This document shows positions 11,561 through 24,810 of a stretch of DNA of 64,000 nt, one piece after another. Origin of the DNA: Heterobilharzia americana. Its lineage: Eukaryota; Platyhelminthes; Trematoda; Strigeidida; Schistosomatidae. Numbering within the stretch: position 1 is the stretch's first letter; every line of letters begins with the position of its first letter. Under the pieces are notes generated by a model. The model worked only from the letters and a program-made list of their open reading frames with translations, was not told the DNA's origin and made no database searches. The stretch spans positions 53,621,890-53,685,889 of the forward strand of contig OX104134.1 in NCBI GenBank assembly GCA_944470555.2, written 5' to 3'. Made by a program: the position numbers and the translations under genes.

Positions 11561-14500
11561 CTACGATGATTTAAATGCCTTTACGTATAAATCTGCGTGT
11601 AAAAGAAGTTTGTTCAATCTCTCATCTTACTATGGTCTTAACACTTTCATTTTTTCGATTTCATTATAATTAATTAGTTTATTATTATCACCTTCATTAT
11701 GAACCTTGTCTCATTCTTCACCTTCTTTACACCTATCTATCAAGTGGACACTCAATATTTGCGTTTCTTATCTACAACAATTTTCACCTTGTCAAACTCC
11801 TTGCCTTCCTCCACATTTCTACTGTCTTAGATTATTGCGCAACTACTTTGCATTCTTGACTCGGTTTTTTTTGTAGCACTTGGTGAATGACGTAATATAC
11901 CCTATTGTTTTATAATGGACTGTTATATGTTTATGATATATACAAACACGATTCTACAGCTTTAGAAAATGATATCGTCGAAAAAGAAAATTTTCTTCAC
12001 TGAATTATCTGTTCTCTATTACATCTAACTGTTGGCAAATTCTACCATAAATTTTATAATCTTCATACTTAAATTCAGTTTGATACGTTGTTTTTCTCTA
12101 GATTTCTGTTTGTAACTGAGATTAATATTTATCGAGTGAACTTATAAGTATTTTCTTCAGAAGTGTTTATTCTGTTTTTAGATTGCAAAAAAGGAACTGA
12201 AGATTTTATATTGTCTCCCCTTCTACTTGTTTAAATGTTGTGATGTATGTTGCAAGAAATCAAACAAATACAGAACATGAAGATCCATAATGTTTTCGAA
12301 GTTGATAGCCCCTGTTTTGATAATCCTCTTACTATTAAACACTTCGAAGGAAGAAACTTCTTAAGAAAGTTTCTTTAGGGGTATCATAAATTCTGTAAGC
12401 CTCATTATCCTAATAATGTATGTACTCAGTTCTTCAGATTTTAATTTTTATGTGTGCTTATTGAACTCATAAGGGAATTTAGTTTTACATAACCCTCACT
12501 TGATGTTAAGTCATTCACTGTGTTGTCGTTCTACAGAATTTTTGAGTTTCCACTTCTAAAACATACTCTCATCATTTATCTTAAAATTTAGTGTGAATAT
12601 CTGTCAATAATAAAAGATGGAAGGCATTGAAAGTAACAATATAAAGTATCATAAGAGTACTCTCTACCTTCTACGTTTTTTATCTGTATGGTAGGTTTCA
12701 TAGCAACGACTGTTTCCTTGCGCTTCATAAAACTTGTATGTGAATACAAATTCGAAAAGTTATATACACTTCGCTATAATTCACATACGATGCCTTATCC
12801 TGTACTCACTGTTATACCATGTTACTGTACGTCACATTCAAGAAGAAGGACTGGAATCTGGATATCTTTTTCATAATATCACCAAGTTCCCTTGTGTTAT
12901 TAAAGCTCCTACAATAAAGACAATTTTGAATTTGAGTATTCACATTTCACAGTGGGTTTCTGAAGTGTATTCAGCATAAAGCAGAAAGGTGACTGTAGAG
13001 CCTATATGCTATACGCAGCACCCACTAAAGTAGAATTTTGATTATCTGCAAGTCTCATGCATGTTTGAATTTCAACTGTATTCAGTACTATGAAACTGCA
13101 TTTTGGGAATCGTTAATAAAGGTGGGCAAATAAAGATAATGACAAGTACAGTAACCTTATTTCTACTCATTCGTCCTTGGAGTTAATGAGTTTTGAGGAT
13201 AAAATAAACTACATGGTATATTGAAGTATTTTTCCGTACCAGCAAACCAAAGAAGGTTTTCCATAGCTAAAGCAGATCCATAATAAAATAACTTGTCACG
13301 ATACTATCTGCGGAAGATATTCAAAATTTGTCCTGTCACTAATTAACTAATGCCTAGTTGGATTTCATAGTTATGGTATATTGCAATTTTCCTGCACAAT
13401 AAACAGATTTTATAAGCATTTGGTAGGTTTTTTATGTCTATCACAGTTAGGATATTTCCTTTGCTTAAATTATCTGGGTGATTTGTTGCAAAATTTGGCT
13501 AAAATATTTAAATTCACTCATTTATGAGTGGTGTTATATTAATGTAAGAAAACGTTCCTGAAATTTAACGGAATATATTATGTTGTGAGCAGAGTAAGAT
13601 TACTCAGGAAGCCTTCACAAAATCATGAACTACAAAATAGTGACTTAGCTGTTTGTGACTCATTTGCCACTCAGCCAAAAGTAAAGTGAAAGTTACCTTA
13701 TAAATTGAATTCAAGACTTCACCTCGTCAACATGTATGCGGGCATACATGTATCACCTTGTGTTATGAAGTGTGACAGTATCTCCAAGACTCTTCAAAGA
13801 AACCTCGAAATCACTAAAAACCCTTTACAGACATCATGGCATACCGAATGCTCGCCATAAACCAGGTGATCATACTTATGGCTAGAGGACTTTCTGAAAA
13901 AATGTAGGACATACAACTGACATCTGAGAAATGTATATAAAGCGTTACTTTTCGTACACGCTTGACTTGTCGCTTCTTTCTACCTTTGAGGAACCCAGCG
14001 ACCCTCAAGGTATACACCTGGGGTTATTGTCCGAGAGTCCACCCAAATATAGCTATCTACCTACCATAAAGATAATATTATCCTGAAAATGTACGTTTTA
14101 AGCCATGCCCTACACCATGCGTGATACACCTGGTGCAAGTACAAATACTTAAAAGCTGCTTACCTAAATAGCTAAATTTTTTTATTTGTTATTCAAGGTA
14201 GTATAATATGATTGTCTATCACTAACATATATGAATGAAATATGCATGTAGGTACTGAACTTCTTGGTAAGCTTAACTTTGTTGATGAAATTTGATTCTT
14301 CAACTATGAAAATACAAAAACTAACGAAAGTAAACGATTGCATGTTAAACTGTTGACCTGATTTAAACTATAGGTCTGGAGAGGATGTCGAGTATCGTAA
14401 TTGAGAGTAAAGGTAACCTGATGCATACAGGTCAGTCGCTGCTATGCTACATCACGCACGCTGAAAAATCGTCCTAACTGAATTAACTATTTGATAAGAG

Positions 14501-15030
14501 AAGAGTTAAGGACAAATTAAAAGTAGTAGCTTTTCATTTCAAACTTCGTTTATTCACAAATAATACATTAGCCCTAGTTGACTTCAGACGAAAATATACC
14601 ACAAGAAGAAAACTGTGGTATACATGTACGGATATGGAATATTCTTCTTCTAATTCTCTTGTTCAAATTTCCAGAACCGTTCGAGTTCTTACTAATCCCC
14701 ATCTGAAGCATTGAGAAAACGTTAAACAAGGAACATAAAGTATTTTTATTCAATTAAAGAGTGATTATTTCATGCTCTTTCATGAAATTCAGAGCAAATT
14801 TGTTTTTGTAGTATGGAATCAATAAACGTTCAATATGTCGGTGCCTGATATTTTCAAGTTTCAAGTATACAACAGCAGAGCACAAATCACTGGCATAGTA
14901 AATCTTAGCTTTCTATTGGTTATAAGTTCACCGAGCAAATACACACTCCTTTTATCTCTCCCTAACAGTATTACGTCATATGTAATTTGTATAAAATGGC
15001 AGCTGTATCACTGAAGCATGAAAAACTGAA
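11561..15030. other. AT-rich stretch without recognised gene
   Basis: Contains only short unrecognised frames. A perfect 10-base palindrome acatgtatgc-gg-gcatacatgt lies at 13730-13751 and would form a tight hairpin; no associated feature was found. Confidence 0.4.
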
Positions 15031-15073
15031 CAGGTACATCCAAATAGGACGAAAAGAGCGTTTTAGATTTCAC
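15031..15073 (+). ncRNA. Hammerhead ribozyme relic, copy 3 (5' core deleted)
   Basis: The sequence caggtacatccaaatagg runs straight into acgaaaagagcgttttagat. Compared with copies 2 and 5, the whole CUGAUGAGUCC segment between the cleavage-site strand (gtacatc) and the helix-II loop (caaatagg) has been lost. The remaining 3' box is gacgaaaa. This copy cannot form the catalytic core. Confidence 0.55.
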
Positions 15074-18000
15074 TGCTAGTTACCAAAATGAATATATCTG
15101 AACTGGTCTAGTTTGTGACTGTTCCAGAGACCGGTTGACCTAGATTGACAGTTGAGGATCGAATACACTATATATATAGCCTTGATATAGCCGAAGGTGC
15201 ATGAGGATCCTTCAAACTCTTGGGATGCTTCAATTTGTATACTTAGGGAGGATCTACTTTCTATCTAGAAACGGCAAGTCAAAATGCAAATATCCAGCAC
15301 TTTTAACGGTATTGGATAGTGCAAATGGTTCACCTAACTAAGATGGAAAATTCTTGGAGCAAGCCAATTTCAAGTCAATTTCCTTTTGAGTATATTTGTA
15401 TCATCAGTTTTGCTCATTAGTGACTGGAATTAATTAATAAGCCAACTAACTGTTTCGAAGAAGTTGTCCTCCATCGTGATATGTGACAAAGACACTCTAT
15501 AACTACCTTGCTATCACTGTTCAGACATCAGTGCAAATAGGACCTCAGAAAAGTTAGGCTGGAATTTCTGAAAGCCTTGCTGCTGTTCCATACTATATTT
15601 AAGGAAAGTGCAGATGTTACCTCTTTAGAGTGCATCAGACAGCTATTTTATTGGTCAGCTGGAAAAATGCTGCCTAGAGTTCGGCTGAGATATGCACAAA
15701 GCTGTGAACATTCAACTTATGGCTTTGAATACTGATCTGAAGTTACGATATCTGTTGAGTAAATATCGTTGCTAAAGTCTTTCAGGAAAAGGTTGATCTC
15801 TGGTTACATCACAGAGTGATATAAGTTAATCTTGCTCTTTCTGGTCTTCAAACTAGTCGTCCTATACTGACGGGAAGGCAAATAGCTCTCATGTGGTATT
15901 GCCATTAACTAAAAACCCAGCTTGATTTAAGGCTGGCTGATAAGTTCTACAAAATATAATTACGCACTGGCTGAAAATATGAAACTGGATGAATATCGTC
16001 AGTAAACTTTCCTGTGCTTTTGAAGAATGCTAATGCATAAGAATTTGACCTCTTAGGGCTTTTTACAACTTTTGATGCTAAATAATCCATTCAGGCATTC
16101 ACTGATTAGAATTTTGCCCATCAGTCTCTAATGCAACTAAACATATAGTGACTACTTTGAGATAACGAAGCTACGTGCTAAGAATGAATTATTGAGCTAG
16201 AAGCGGCGGTTAGATTAGGTTGTAGCTGTAAGCATTTCAAGCTTATCTATAATAGCAGCAACAGAAACTCGTAGATAAGTGGGGCAGTATATATAAGGTA
16301 GATGTCAAGTCAATCAAAAATCTACATGGATCCTTGAAGGCTGTGCTAAACACTAATTCCGATAAGTTGGTTGAAATACTGCTTCACTGATCTTCTACTT
16401 ACTGTATTGAGCTCAATGGTTTTTCACGCATAACTCAATTAGCGAAGCAAAATTTTGAGAGGAACTAAAAAGGCTGATATAAGGCATCTGACCCTGAAAG
16501 TTTACCCTCGGTTATCTTTTAAAGATGGAGGTGAGACATTCATCATAGAAAGAATATATATTGTGTGAGAAGGTATGACAGACGAATAGTGACTTAGTGT
16601 TGTGAAAGGGGGGATTGTTATACTCATTTTTTTTAAATGCCTAAGTAAATCAATCTACTATCGGTTGTGTCGAAAATATTGGCTGATGCAATACTTCACA
16701 TTTGCGAGAAACAGGCTGTATTTTCTTAAGTGGTATATATACTGATAACATGTTCCCTCCCTCTATCCTTCAAGATATTAGAACATTTTCACACGCATAC
16801 AAACCGACAATCATTAGGTGAGTGATACAAGTTTCTCCTTCTCTTCGCTTTTCAGAACTTTGCTTTGAAAATGTTTCTTAGAAAGGAATGTCTGCAGATT
16901 TTAATTGACATCCTGAAATCCCTCATACAGAATGTCTTCAGGTGGAATAAAAGTATACAAGCACATTTATTTATTGAAGTTTTACGGAATTACTGAATTT
17001 CTCCAGTCACCTTTATAGTTTGATCGGTGGCATTTTCAAAATACATTTAAACAGCTATATGTTAATGAGTAATCACTACTACCAGGAAAGCAGCCTTCTG
17101 CCGTATGTTGACAAGATCCTTTTATTGTTAACCAGACACAAGCTACTAATATCACAAACAAACGGTTGGCGGTCAGTAACAGTATTTATGGAACGTGCTT
17201 CATGCCACTGAAGTGAGATGTACCGCTATAAAGTTGAAAGGGTCCTCTATCAGCCCAAAACTTTCGCTGTTACCCATCGGAACAGCTGCAAAAATCCTCG
17301 GAACTTGGTGCTTGTTTAGACTGTAGCGAGAGCGTGATTCGCATGATTTCTACTCCTATGCAAAAGTCAGAGTGGTATGTGTCAATGTGAGTGACATTTG
17401 ATGCAGTAATAAATTCAGTTCGGCTGTAACAGGTAGAGTGAACAACGCATTGATGCTGGTCGCTCATCACTTCACCTATGAAGAATGACATGATTGATGA
17501 CTATGCAAGTTCTATAGACATTGTCACTGTGGGATTCCTAAAGTTTGTCTGGAAAGTAGTGCATAAAATCCTGAAGTTCAGCAGTGGATGTCACTAAGAT
17601 TTTTTCAGCTTAAAACACTGATTTTATTGTCTTGAAGATGTGTAACAAACAATTTTGTACCAGTTTCCTCACTGTTCATCGTTTGTCAGCTACGTGACCA
17701 GTTAGAAGAGGTAAATAGGTGTCCAATACAAGACCTGGAGTAGTGTTATCCAGTGGCTTGAGGCGTTGTCAAATGCAGCCCAGAAATAAAACCAATAGAG
17801 ACCACGTTGTAGTTTTCTTATTTGCTTGTCACTGAAAAAAAATGAAAGTAATGAGAACCTCTTTGGATGCAACTTATTAGGTTGCTTTTTAACATTTTCA
17901 ATGATAAAAATCAAACCAGACATGAATAGCATGAGATTTAAGTCGCCTGGATATCGAACTTAGTGGGTACTGAAGTGATTGGTCTACTATCAAACAAATT

Positions 18001-19300
18001 GCTGGACTAAATAACATCGTAAGGTAATCAAAAAGCTAGTGCAAAAAACACTTCCCACCTCTGATTTAAAGAAACTTACAATTTTTAAGTACTTCCTAAT
18101 CTGTTTTATTTTTATCAGACTGGAACTGAATTTATGGCGAAATACGTGCTTGATTATTGTAACTTTGTAGTATTTCTTCCCTTCCATAAAACAACAGTTA
18201 AGCTAGTTGTAAAATGAATAATTTATGTACGAATCTTTTCAATTCTTACTTTTCTTTTCTTAATCTCTAACAGACACATCATAATAGAATGTTATGTATA
18301 CGTATCAATTAGTTAGAACGTCAACATTTGTAGTATTTCTCTAAGTATATTGATTAGTTCGCTTTCCATAGATTACAATTTAACTATTTTATCGATAGAT
18401 TTGTATTCCATCTCCATGTCTTGCATTATCCATGTTAACTGACCTGTATGCAGTTAGATACTGTTGAGAGCTGAACAGAAAGCAAAGATCGTATCGAGAC
18501 GGTATACATGAGGTATGAAGATTTTGACTGATTACCATTCATTAGACGTGGTTCATATGTGTATTTCATATACATATATATAGGCTGTTTTTACATAACA
18601 GGCAAAAACTTATGAAAACTTATGTTTGAAAGTAAGAAGTATACTCATTTTGTCGCCGTTTAGAAGTGGATAATTTGAACAAATTTTGCGGGTTATATGA
18701 TCACTTGAAAAGACACTGGACAGTTGGAGTACAATGAATTTCCGACTTATACTGCTATTCAATTCCAAAATAAGAATGTTGAGTAGACAACAAACCGTAT
18801 TTGAATTGGAGTCTTGTTGGTCAGTTACTTCATAAAAGAATATCTAGTTTAATAATCACTATTCAATATAAGTATAAAACTTGGGCACTGTGATAGGATT
18901 TAATTTCATGTTAGATTTGTTTATCGAATTTATAACACAGCATTACTTACTTGATGACGTTTCAAGCATGATTTATTTCTCATAATCATATAAGTGTAAT
19001 CCGTCCACTTTCGATATCTTATTTTTGCGGTCCTGTTGTAAGAATTGAAAAGACTCAGATGCAGGATAGAGTGTTTATTGTGGACATTTTTGCACAGTAT
19101 TGATGAAATATTGTACACTTTCCACTAAAACAGTCATTTGCACAATGTGCTTCATTTCCTTTTTCTGCTTCTATCTAGATTTGCCCAAATTGTTTCTTGT
19201 GTTTCTCTGGGAAGAATCTTTACCCATCGCTGATAATTGCCTATGATTTCTGCCGCCCTCTCAACATATACTACTTACATCCATTCTGATCAGTAGCGCC
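15074..19300. other. Unrecognised stretch, possible decayed retroelement
   Basis: No open frame with a known domain. At 16603-16616 a purine run gaaaggggggat sits directly before tgttata, the arrangement of a polypurine tract followed by the 5' TG of a 3' LTR. A matching 5' LTR or a primer-binding site could not be found, and no readable pol region lies upstream. An old LTR element is possible but unproven. Confidence 0.25.
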
Positions 19301-19308
19301 CAGTACAC

Positions 19309-19545
19309 TGCCATCTCATATTCTTTGACTTTATTGGTAGGAAAATTTTGCATATCTCTGGTAAGGGTGTTGCAACACTTCCATTACATATGTTTGGTAT
19401 AAATCCCATGAACAGTGAATCAATAATCAGTCTCTTTCTCCACCTAATTAGACTGGACCTAAGTACAGTGATTTTACCCCACCCTATAGTGCGGTTGTGT
19501 AGTAATGCCGAATTGCATCTATCGGATCCTTACACTTATTAAATT
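19309..19545 (+). repeat. Decayed inverted repeat, left arm
   Basis: The block ttattggtaggaaaattttg, then catatctctggtaagggtgt, recurs on the opposite strand at 19624-19817 as ttattggtggcaaaattttg and tatatctctggtataggtgt. Similarity continues with gaps through accctatagtgcggttgtgt versus ccctattgtgtggttgtgt. The arms have diverged by many substitutions and indels, so this is an old inverted duplication. The repeat family is not known to me. Confidence 0.55.
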
Positions 19546-19623
19546 CCCAGGAATAACTGTGAGGTTAGGTATATAGGTCAGACTAGCTAGTCAAAGTCAG
19601 TTAGATTAGCGGAACTTTGAGAT

Positions 19624-19817
19624 TTAGCTAAGCATAAAATAACAGGCCTTAATAAGGTCAGTAAACCAGAAAAACACTTGGCTATTGCAATGTACACAAC
19701 CACACAATAGGGGGGATAAAACCATTGTAATTAAGTCCAGGAGTGATGCAACACCTATACCAGAGATATACAAAATTTTGCCACCAATAAAATCTAAGAA
19801 TATGAGGTGATAGGACT
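19624..19817 (-). repeat. Decayed inverted repeat, right arm
   Basis: Inverted partner of the left arm, separated from it by about 80 bases. The outermost shared block is ctcatattctt..a.tttattggt. Two tRNA-like sequences lie within 300 bases downstream, also opposed, but no sequence link between the two structures was seen. Confidence 0.55.
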
Positions 19818-20041
19818 GCAAAAATCAGATATCGAAAGGAGTGTGATTACACTGATGTGATTAAGAGCGATAATTTGTGCTCTAAAAGCCATCAGGTAAA
19901 CAGTACTATATCACTTTGCCCTGTATATCAAATGGCAGAATTTAATATGGAATCACTACTTAGCTCTGAACTATACTTTAATTCTAAGTTCTGTTCGAAG
20001 TCTTGTGAAGAAGAATGGCATTTTTGTTTTCACAAAAATTT

Positions 20042-20104
20042 TGACCCCTGCCAGGTTTGAACCAGCGACAACTGCGTTTCCTGCCCAATGCTCTTAGCTC
20101 AGTT
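20042..20104 (-). repeat. tRNA-like SINE head, minus copy of an opposed pair
   Basis: On the minus strand the order is gagctaagagcattgggcag, gaaacgcagttgtcgc and then the B box ggttcaaacc (20054-20063 on the plus strand). The 5' part overlaps the plus-strand copy at the palindromic gagctaagag. The T-arm-like segment is better preserved than in its partner, but no complete cloverleaf with a paired acceptor stem can be drawn. It is therefore a tRNA-derived SINE head or pseudogene, not a functional tRNA. Confidence 0.5.
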
Positions 20105-20157
20105 GGTAAGGCATCAGGCCGGAAACCTAGTGATGGCTGGTTAGAATCCGCCCAGGG
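20088..20157 (+). repeat. tRNA-like SINE head, plus copy of an opposed pair
   Basis: An A box tagctcagttgg (20095-20106) matches the pol III consensus exactly. The B-box-like ggttagaatcc at 20139-20149 has one key change (A for C in the TTC). Between them catcaggccggaaacctag resembles the minus copy (cattgggcaggaaacgcag). The 7-base acceptor strands do not pair, so it is not a real tRNA gene. The two heads point away from a shared palindromic centre. Confidence 0.5.
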
Positions 20158-20774
20158 TCCAAACTTTTATTTCACCTTCGATCATCCCTCAGGTTGAAGC
20201 TATATGAGACTAATATAGATGATAAATCTGAACTTGAAGCTGCTTTTCAACGTCTGATTATATCCCAGTTTTTTACATAGAATAATTTGCTCAAAATGTT
20301 TGAATTATTCAGCACTAAAAATAAAAATTCAGCTATAAATTTGTTGACTACATTTTTCAGAATTATTGTCATATAGTAGGATGACGAAAGTCTCGTACAT
20401 AATGATGCGGAAATTAATGAAGCGGGAATCGAGTCGTCAATTATATCCTACCATGACAAGCAACACTGATACATTTAGCATAATAACAGTGTTAATAGTG
20501 TCACACCTCCATTTAATTAAACTTTACATTTCTGTCATCTTTATCAGGACAACAACTCACTGTTTTCCATATATTTTCATGAAAATGTTTTGGATACAGA
20601 GAAGGTAACGCCTAAAACGTGACGATGTTTCAACTAAGTTTGGAACCTATGACTAATCGATTCGAACACTAAATTGTTTTCCGCTAGGCCACTGAGTCAT
20701 GATAGCTACTCCTTGTGCGACGGGTGTATGCTATGTTAAAGCTTGCAATTGTTAATAGAACCATTAAGTGGGAG

Positions 20775-20833
20775 GCAGGTACGTTTTGATGACTAGTCTC
20801 AAATAGAAAAACATGCGCGTTCTGGATTCCACT
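20775..20833 (+). ncRNA. Hammerhead ribozyme relic, copy 4
   Basis: The block ggtacgttttgatgactagt, ctcaaatagaaaaacatgcg, cgttctggattcc aligns with copy 2 (gactagtcccaaatagaacg, aaacgcgggttctagattc). The 3' catalytic box is changed from cgaaac to aaaaac, losing the G equal to G12, the general base. The 5' core is also altered. The helix-III strand ctggattcc is intact. A further upstream block, gaaccattaagtgggaggcagg, may belong to the same SINE body. Confidence 0.5.
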
Positions 20834-23800
20834 GCCATTCACTTTACACGATTATTGCTTATACTGAAAATCCTGAAAGTAAAGGAACACCCACATAGCA
20901 TCTGTATGTCGATGGTCGCAGATCAGTTAAATCCAATCAAAGACGGAGACTTGTAAACCAAAGGATACAAATTATTTATCATCAAAAATAAAATGTGGAA
21001 ATTATACAGAGTTGTTATAGCAAAATACAGAAACTGATTGCTGCATTTTTTATGTTAAACAACCGATATTATTAACTGATTATTTGTGCGAAGTTTAGTG
21101 CCAGTAGAAATCCATAAACTGTTATTGCGTAGAATATGCTGATTAAAATGAAAGATTCAACCTATGTTGAATCTTAAACACATACCAGTAACACAGCAGG
21201 CCAAGAAAATACTTTCTTTGGTTAGATGGAAATTCAAGAATTCAATCTTCTCATTTTTATGGTTCTTATGTAGGAAAATATTCCTTCAAAACACCCTTGA
21301 ATGTTCATGACCTCGATAGACTGATTTTAAGTCACGTACAGACCATTATTTTTATTTTACAGCATCTTTTAGCAGTTTATAAGCTGAAAAAAAATTACCA
21401 TTTACAAACATTTCACAATAATGAGAGTTCTACTGATTCTTTTATACCTAGAAACTTTGTGTTACAGTGAAGAAATAATCTTTATAACTATTCCGAAGGT
21501 TTTGAAAATGGAGTGGAGAGTAGTAAAAGATATTGAAGGCCACCAGGTGATGGCAGTTTGAACTCTTTTCAGTCGCTTTTCTGTAACACCTTTTCTCATA
21601 GAAAATAGTCGAATAAAACTCCACTAAATGTATGTTCGTTAATGCAACCAAAAGCTTTTAAAACTTTCCCTCTTGTTCTTCTCATTGAGAATTTAGTCAT
21701 CCGATGAAATAGCTTAAGATGACTGTTCAAATGCACGTAAATACTCATTTTTAGACACAGTCAACAAGATTTATGAGTGTACCACATACTTTGTAAACAG
21801 TTATGATTCTGCGTAAAAGTGCAACAACGAACGGTTGGTGAAACTACGAGAATAATCAATTTAACCTCGTAGAGGCTTATTTAAAGTGAAAACAGTTTTA
21901 TGAAATATACTGTTGACTGATATGAATTACTGTATTCCGTTCACACCGATCAACTGTGCTCGCTAGTCAGACCAGAGTGACTTATGGTGGTTTTGTGGTG
22001 ATTTGTCGGTTTTTGTTTTCTCACCGTGGAGTGTATTCTTTTCAGACATCTTAATTCAACAACAGTTTCTTTCTCCATAGTCTGTCTAATGGAATTTCTT
22101 CAATACATTAGAATCAGCATTGCCGAAAGGGACATAAGGCCCAAGAAGTCTTCAAAATCTCTTTAAACTCAGCAGCAGTGTAAAGTTGGTGAGTTAAAAA
22201 AGGAAAGTAACATGATCATTTTAATTCGAAGCATGTATTTCATATTTGCTGAGAAGTATCTTCTCTAAGGACAAAAACTCCATGGAAGGAAAATCTGTCT
22301 ATATGGAAGTACATCAATTACAGTTTATTATCAGTGGGATAACATGAATGATTCAGAAAGTTGGGTCCAACTTAAAGCATGTCAACTAGGTAACTGAAAT
22401 AACTTGCAATCTACAAATTCTGATGTTTCCACAAGTAAGCGACCAGCGTGTAACTCGTTAATTCTTTCGTGACCAACCTTTTCAAAAGCAGATATTCTAC
22501 AACAGTGAAGCTTGTTAAGAAAACTGTGAAATTTGCGGAATATATCAAACCTAACGTTTATTACTTCCTACAGAATCGTTAGATGTAGAGTGAATTTCAA
22601 ATCTGCCCAAGTATACGAAGACTCACTAACGGTTTTCTCAGAAAATACTATCCCACACTTACCTACGCTGTGTAAATCAGGTTATAGCATCGGCTTATTC
22701 GACTCTGTTGCTGAGCGGTTAAGATATGTCATACATTTTGTTCAATTTACAAGTTTGAACATAGCGGGAACGAAGAGATGTATAAAAATAAGAGGATGTT
22801 TTATTCTATTGATATACATGAGCTGCACTCAACATAAAGCTGCATATTTTAGTCAAGATACAAGAGAAAAATTTCAAGGTAGAAATGGAATGCAACCAAC
22901 AAAATTACTGCCATAATTTAAATAAATACATTTAAGCAACCGAAATTGATGTTACTTGTAGATTTATGTGTACAAAAGTAAACCCAGATAATCCATCCTG
23001 TCTATCTCTATTTCTGATAAATTAATGCGATTCTAAATGTAACACTAAATAATAATTTTTTAATGAGCGAGATAGAAACAGTATTGTTTCACTCCATGAT
23101 TGTATTGACAGTGTTTCTTGGTGAATTTCATCGTTACTTATTTCTCAGACAATCGTTTCTTAATTTTTATTAATGTTTACTGCTTTATTTGTTCGTTAAA
23201 TTATCTTGTTCTAAATTCTTTTGTTAAGTAATATTGGAGACTTAAAATTGTCATTAGCTTAATCACAGTACATTTAAAAGTTCAGTGATACAGGGAAAAA
23301 TACTTTGCATTTAGCGACTTTGTTAAACTTTATATTTGCATCAAACAACTCCAATTATTGAATTTTCTCTTGCCTTAACACAATGCTTAAAGAATTTTCT
23401 GCACCTAAATTTCAAACTATTAGTTGAATCATTCCAACTTGTTATTCTGTCTTTTATCTCTTTCAGTGACATTTAATTCATCAACGTAAGCCCACTTTGA
23501 GGTATGTATTATCAACTTCATTTAAACAAAGGAAAAGGTTTAAAATTTGTTGGCTTTTGAAAGCTACAGACAGTAGTTTCCGCATGAATATTTACTGAAA
23601 TTTATCTTTTTCAATCGGTTAGTAGTTTTCTGATGTCTTCATTAAATTATAAGACATTTTTCTATTTGATTTTCAGATTCTAATCAGATCTTTTCTGTGC
23701 AGCTGTTTCTTTACTTTTATAAAATACCCTCATTACTTCTCAGTCAGTGAGTGAGAACGAATCGTGGTAGAAATTAGTTTTGACTTCTACTTGTATTTCC

Positions 23801-24764
23801 CATTATGGTTATCATTAACAAATAGATGTAATGGGAAATCTTAACATATTCAGACTAACACAGAAAACATTATTCGCAAAATGCATTTATTCTAATAAGT
23901 CACTACGTCACTCAGAAACTACTGTGGGTCATAAAAGTATGTCTTTCGTGATGTTTTTGTATGGTATAACGCGATACAACCCACTTGAATAATGATTCGC
24001 AAAGTGAGCAGTATTTTGCTCATTACAAGGCATAATCGTCTTAATTCTGGTTAAAAACCTCCCTCAAAGATCTTCCAAATAGATATCAAGGCTGACAAAT
24101 AATCTTTGATTTCTAGTAGTCGACTGCAAATCCTCATATCTTGAAAAGCTTTTACTTAAAATAGGCTGGTTTCTAATACTTTTCCAATCTTTTAATAAAT
24201 TATTCTTTATCAAACTGAAAATGAGTTTTGATGAGTATTTTAAGAAGAAAACATGAGTTCATTCGTTTAGATAGTAAAGTTGTCGATGTAATAAGGATAT
24301 GATTCTAGAGTAACACTAAGCAGCCAATGCAGTAGCAGAATTAAGAACTAAAAAGTGGGATGCCCTAGCAAGAACCTGGATTCACAGAATTTCGCAGATT
24401 GTTTGGTGAAACGCAATACTAAATACAGTGCGTTGTGATGTCCAATTGCTTGTAGTGGTTTTTAACAGCAGAGTAAGTCAGTGGATATGAAACATTGATT
24501 ACAATTATGCTATGTGGAGCTGTTTACGGTCCTATTACATATAAAAGCAATTAATGCACTTCTGAGAGGGATTGGATGCAATCGGAATAGCTCAGTGTTA
24601 GCTTTCCTGACAATAAAAATGAAAGAAGTAGGTTTTGATATCCAGAATGATATCCCTTGTGTTTGTGGTATTAGATACCTGTTGTGAATGAGTTTTGAAA
24701 AATCACAAAACGTAGATTTCCTGTTTCCAGTCATTTGCTTTCAATAATCTGACTGTAAAAGATA

Positions 24765-24765
<1 letters not shown>

Positions 24766-24806
<41 letters not shown>
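24766..24806. repeat. (AT)n microsatellite
   Basis: About 20 uninterrupted AT units, followed by gagatatatttcag. Not linked to any element. Confidence 0.95.

Positions 24807-24810
<4 letters not shown>

Noticed and set aside
20042..20157. Functional tRNA gene
   Set aside because: A and B boxes are present but acceptor strands do not pair on either strand and the T stem is broken; a SINE head or pseudogene fits better.
22533..22916. 127-codon open frame, plus strand
   Set aside because: Longest outside repeats, but no motif, signal, splice context or homologous copy in the window. At this window size one such frame by chance is plausible.
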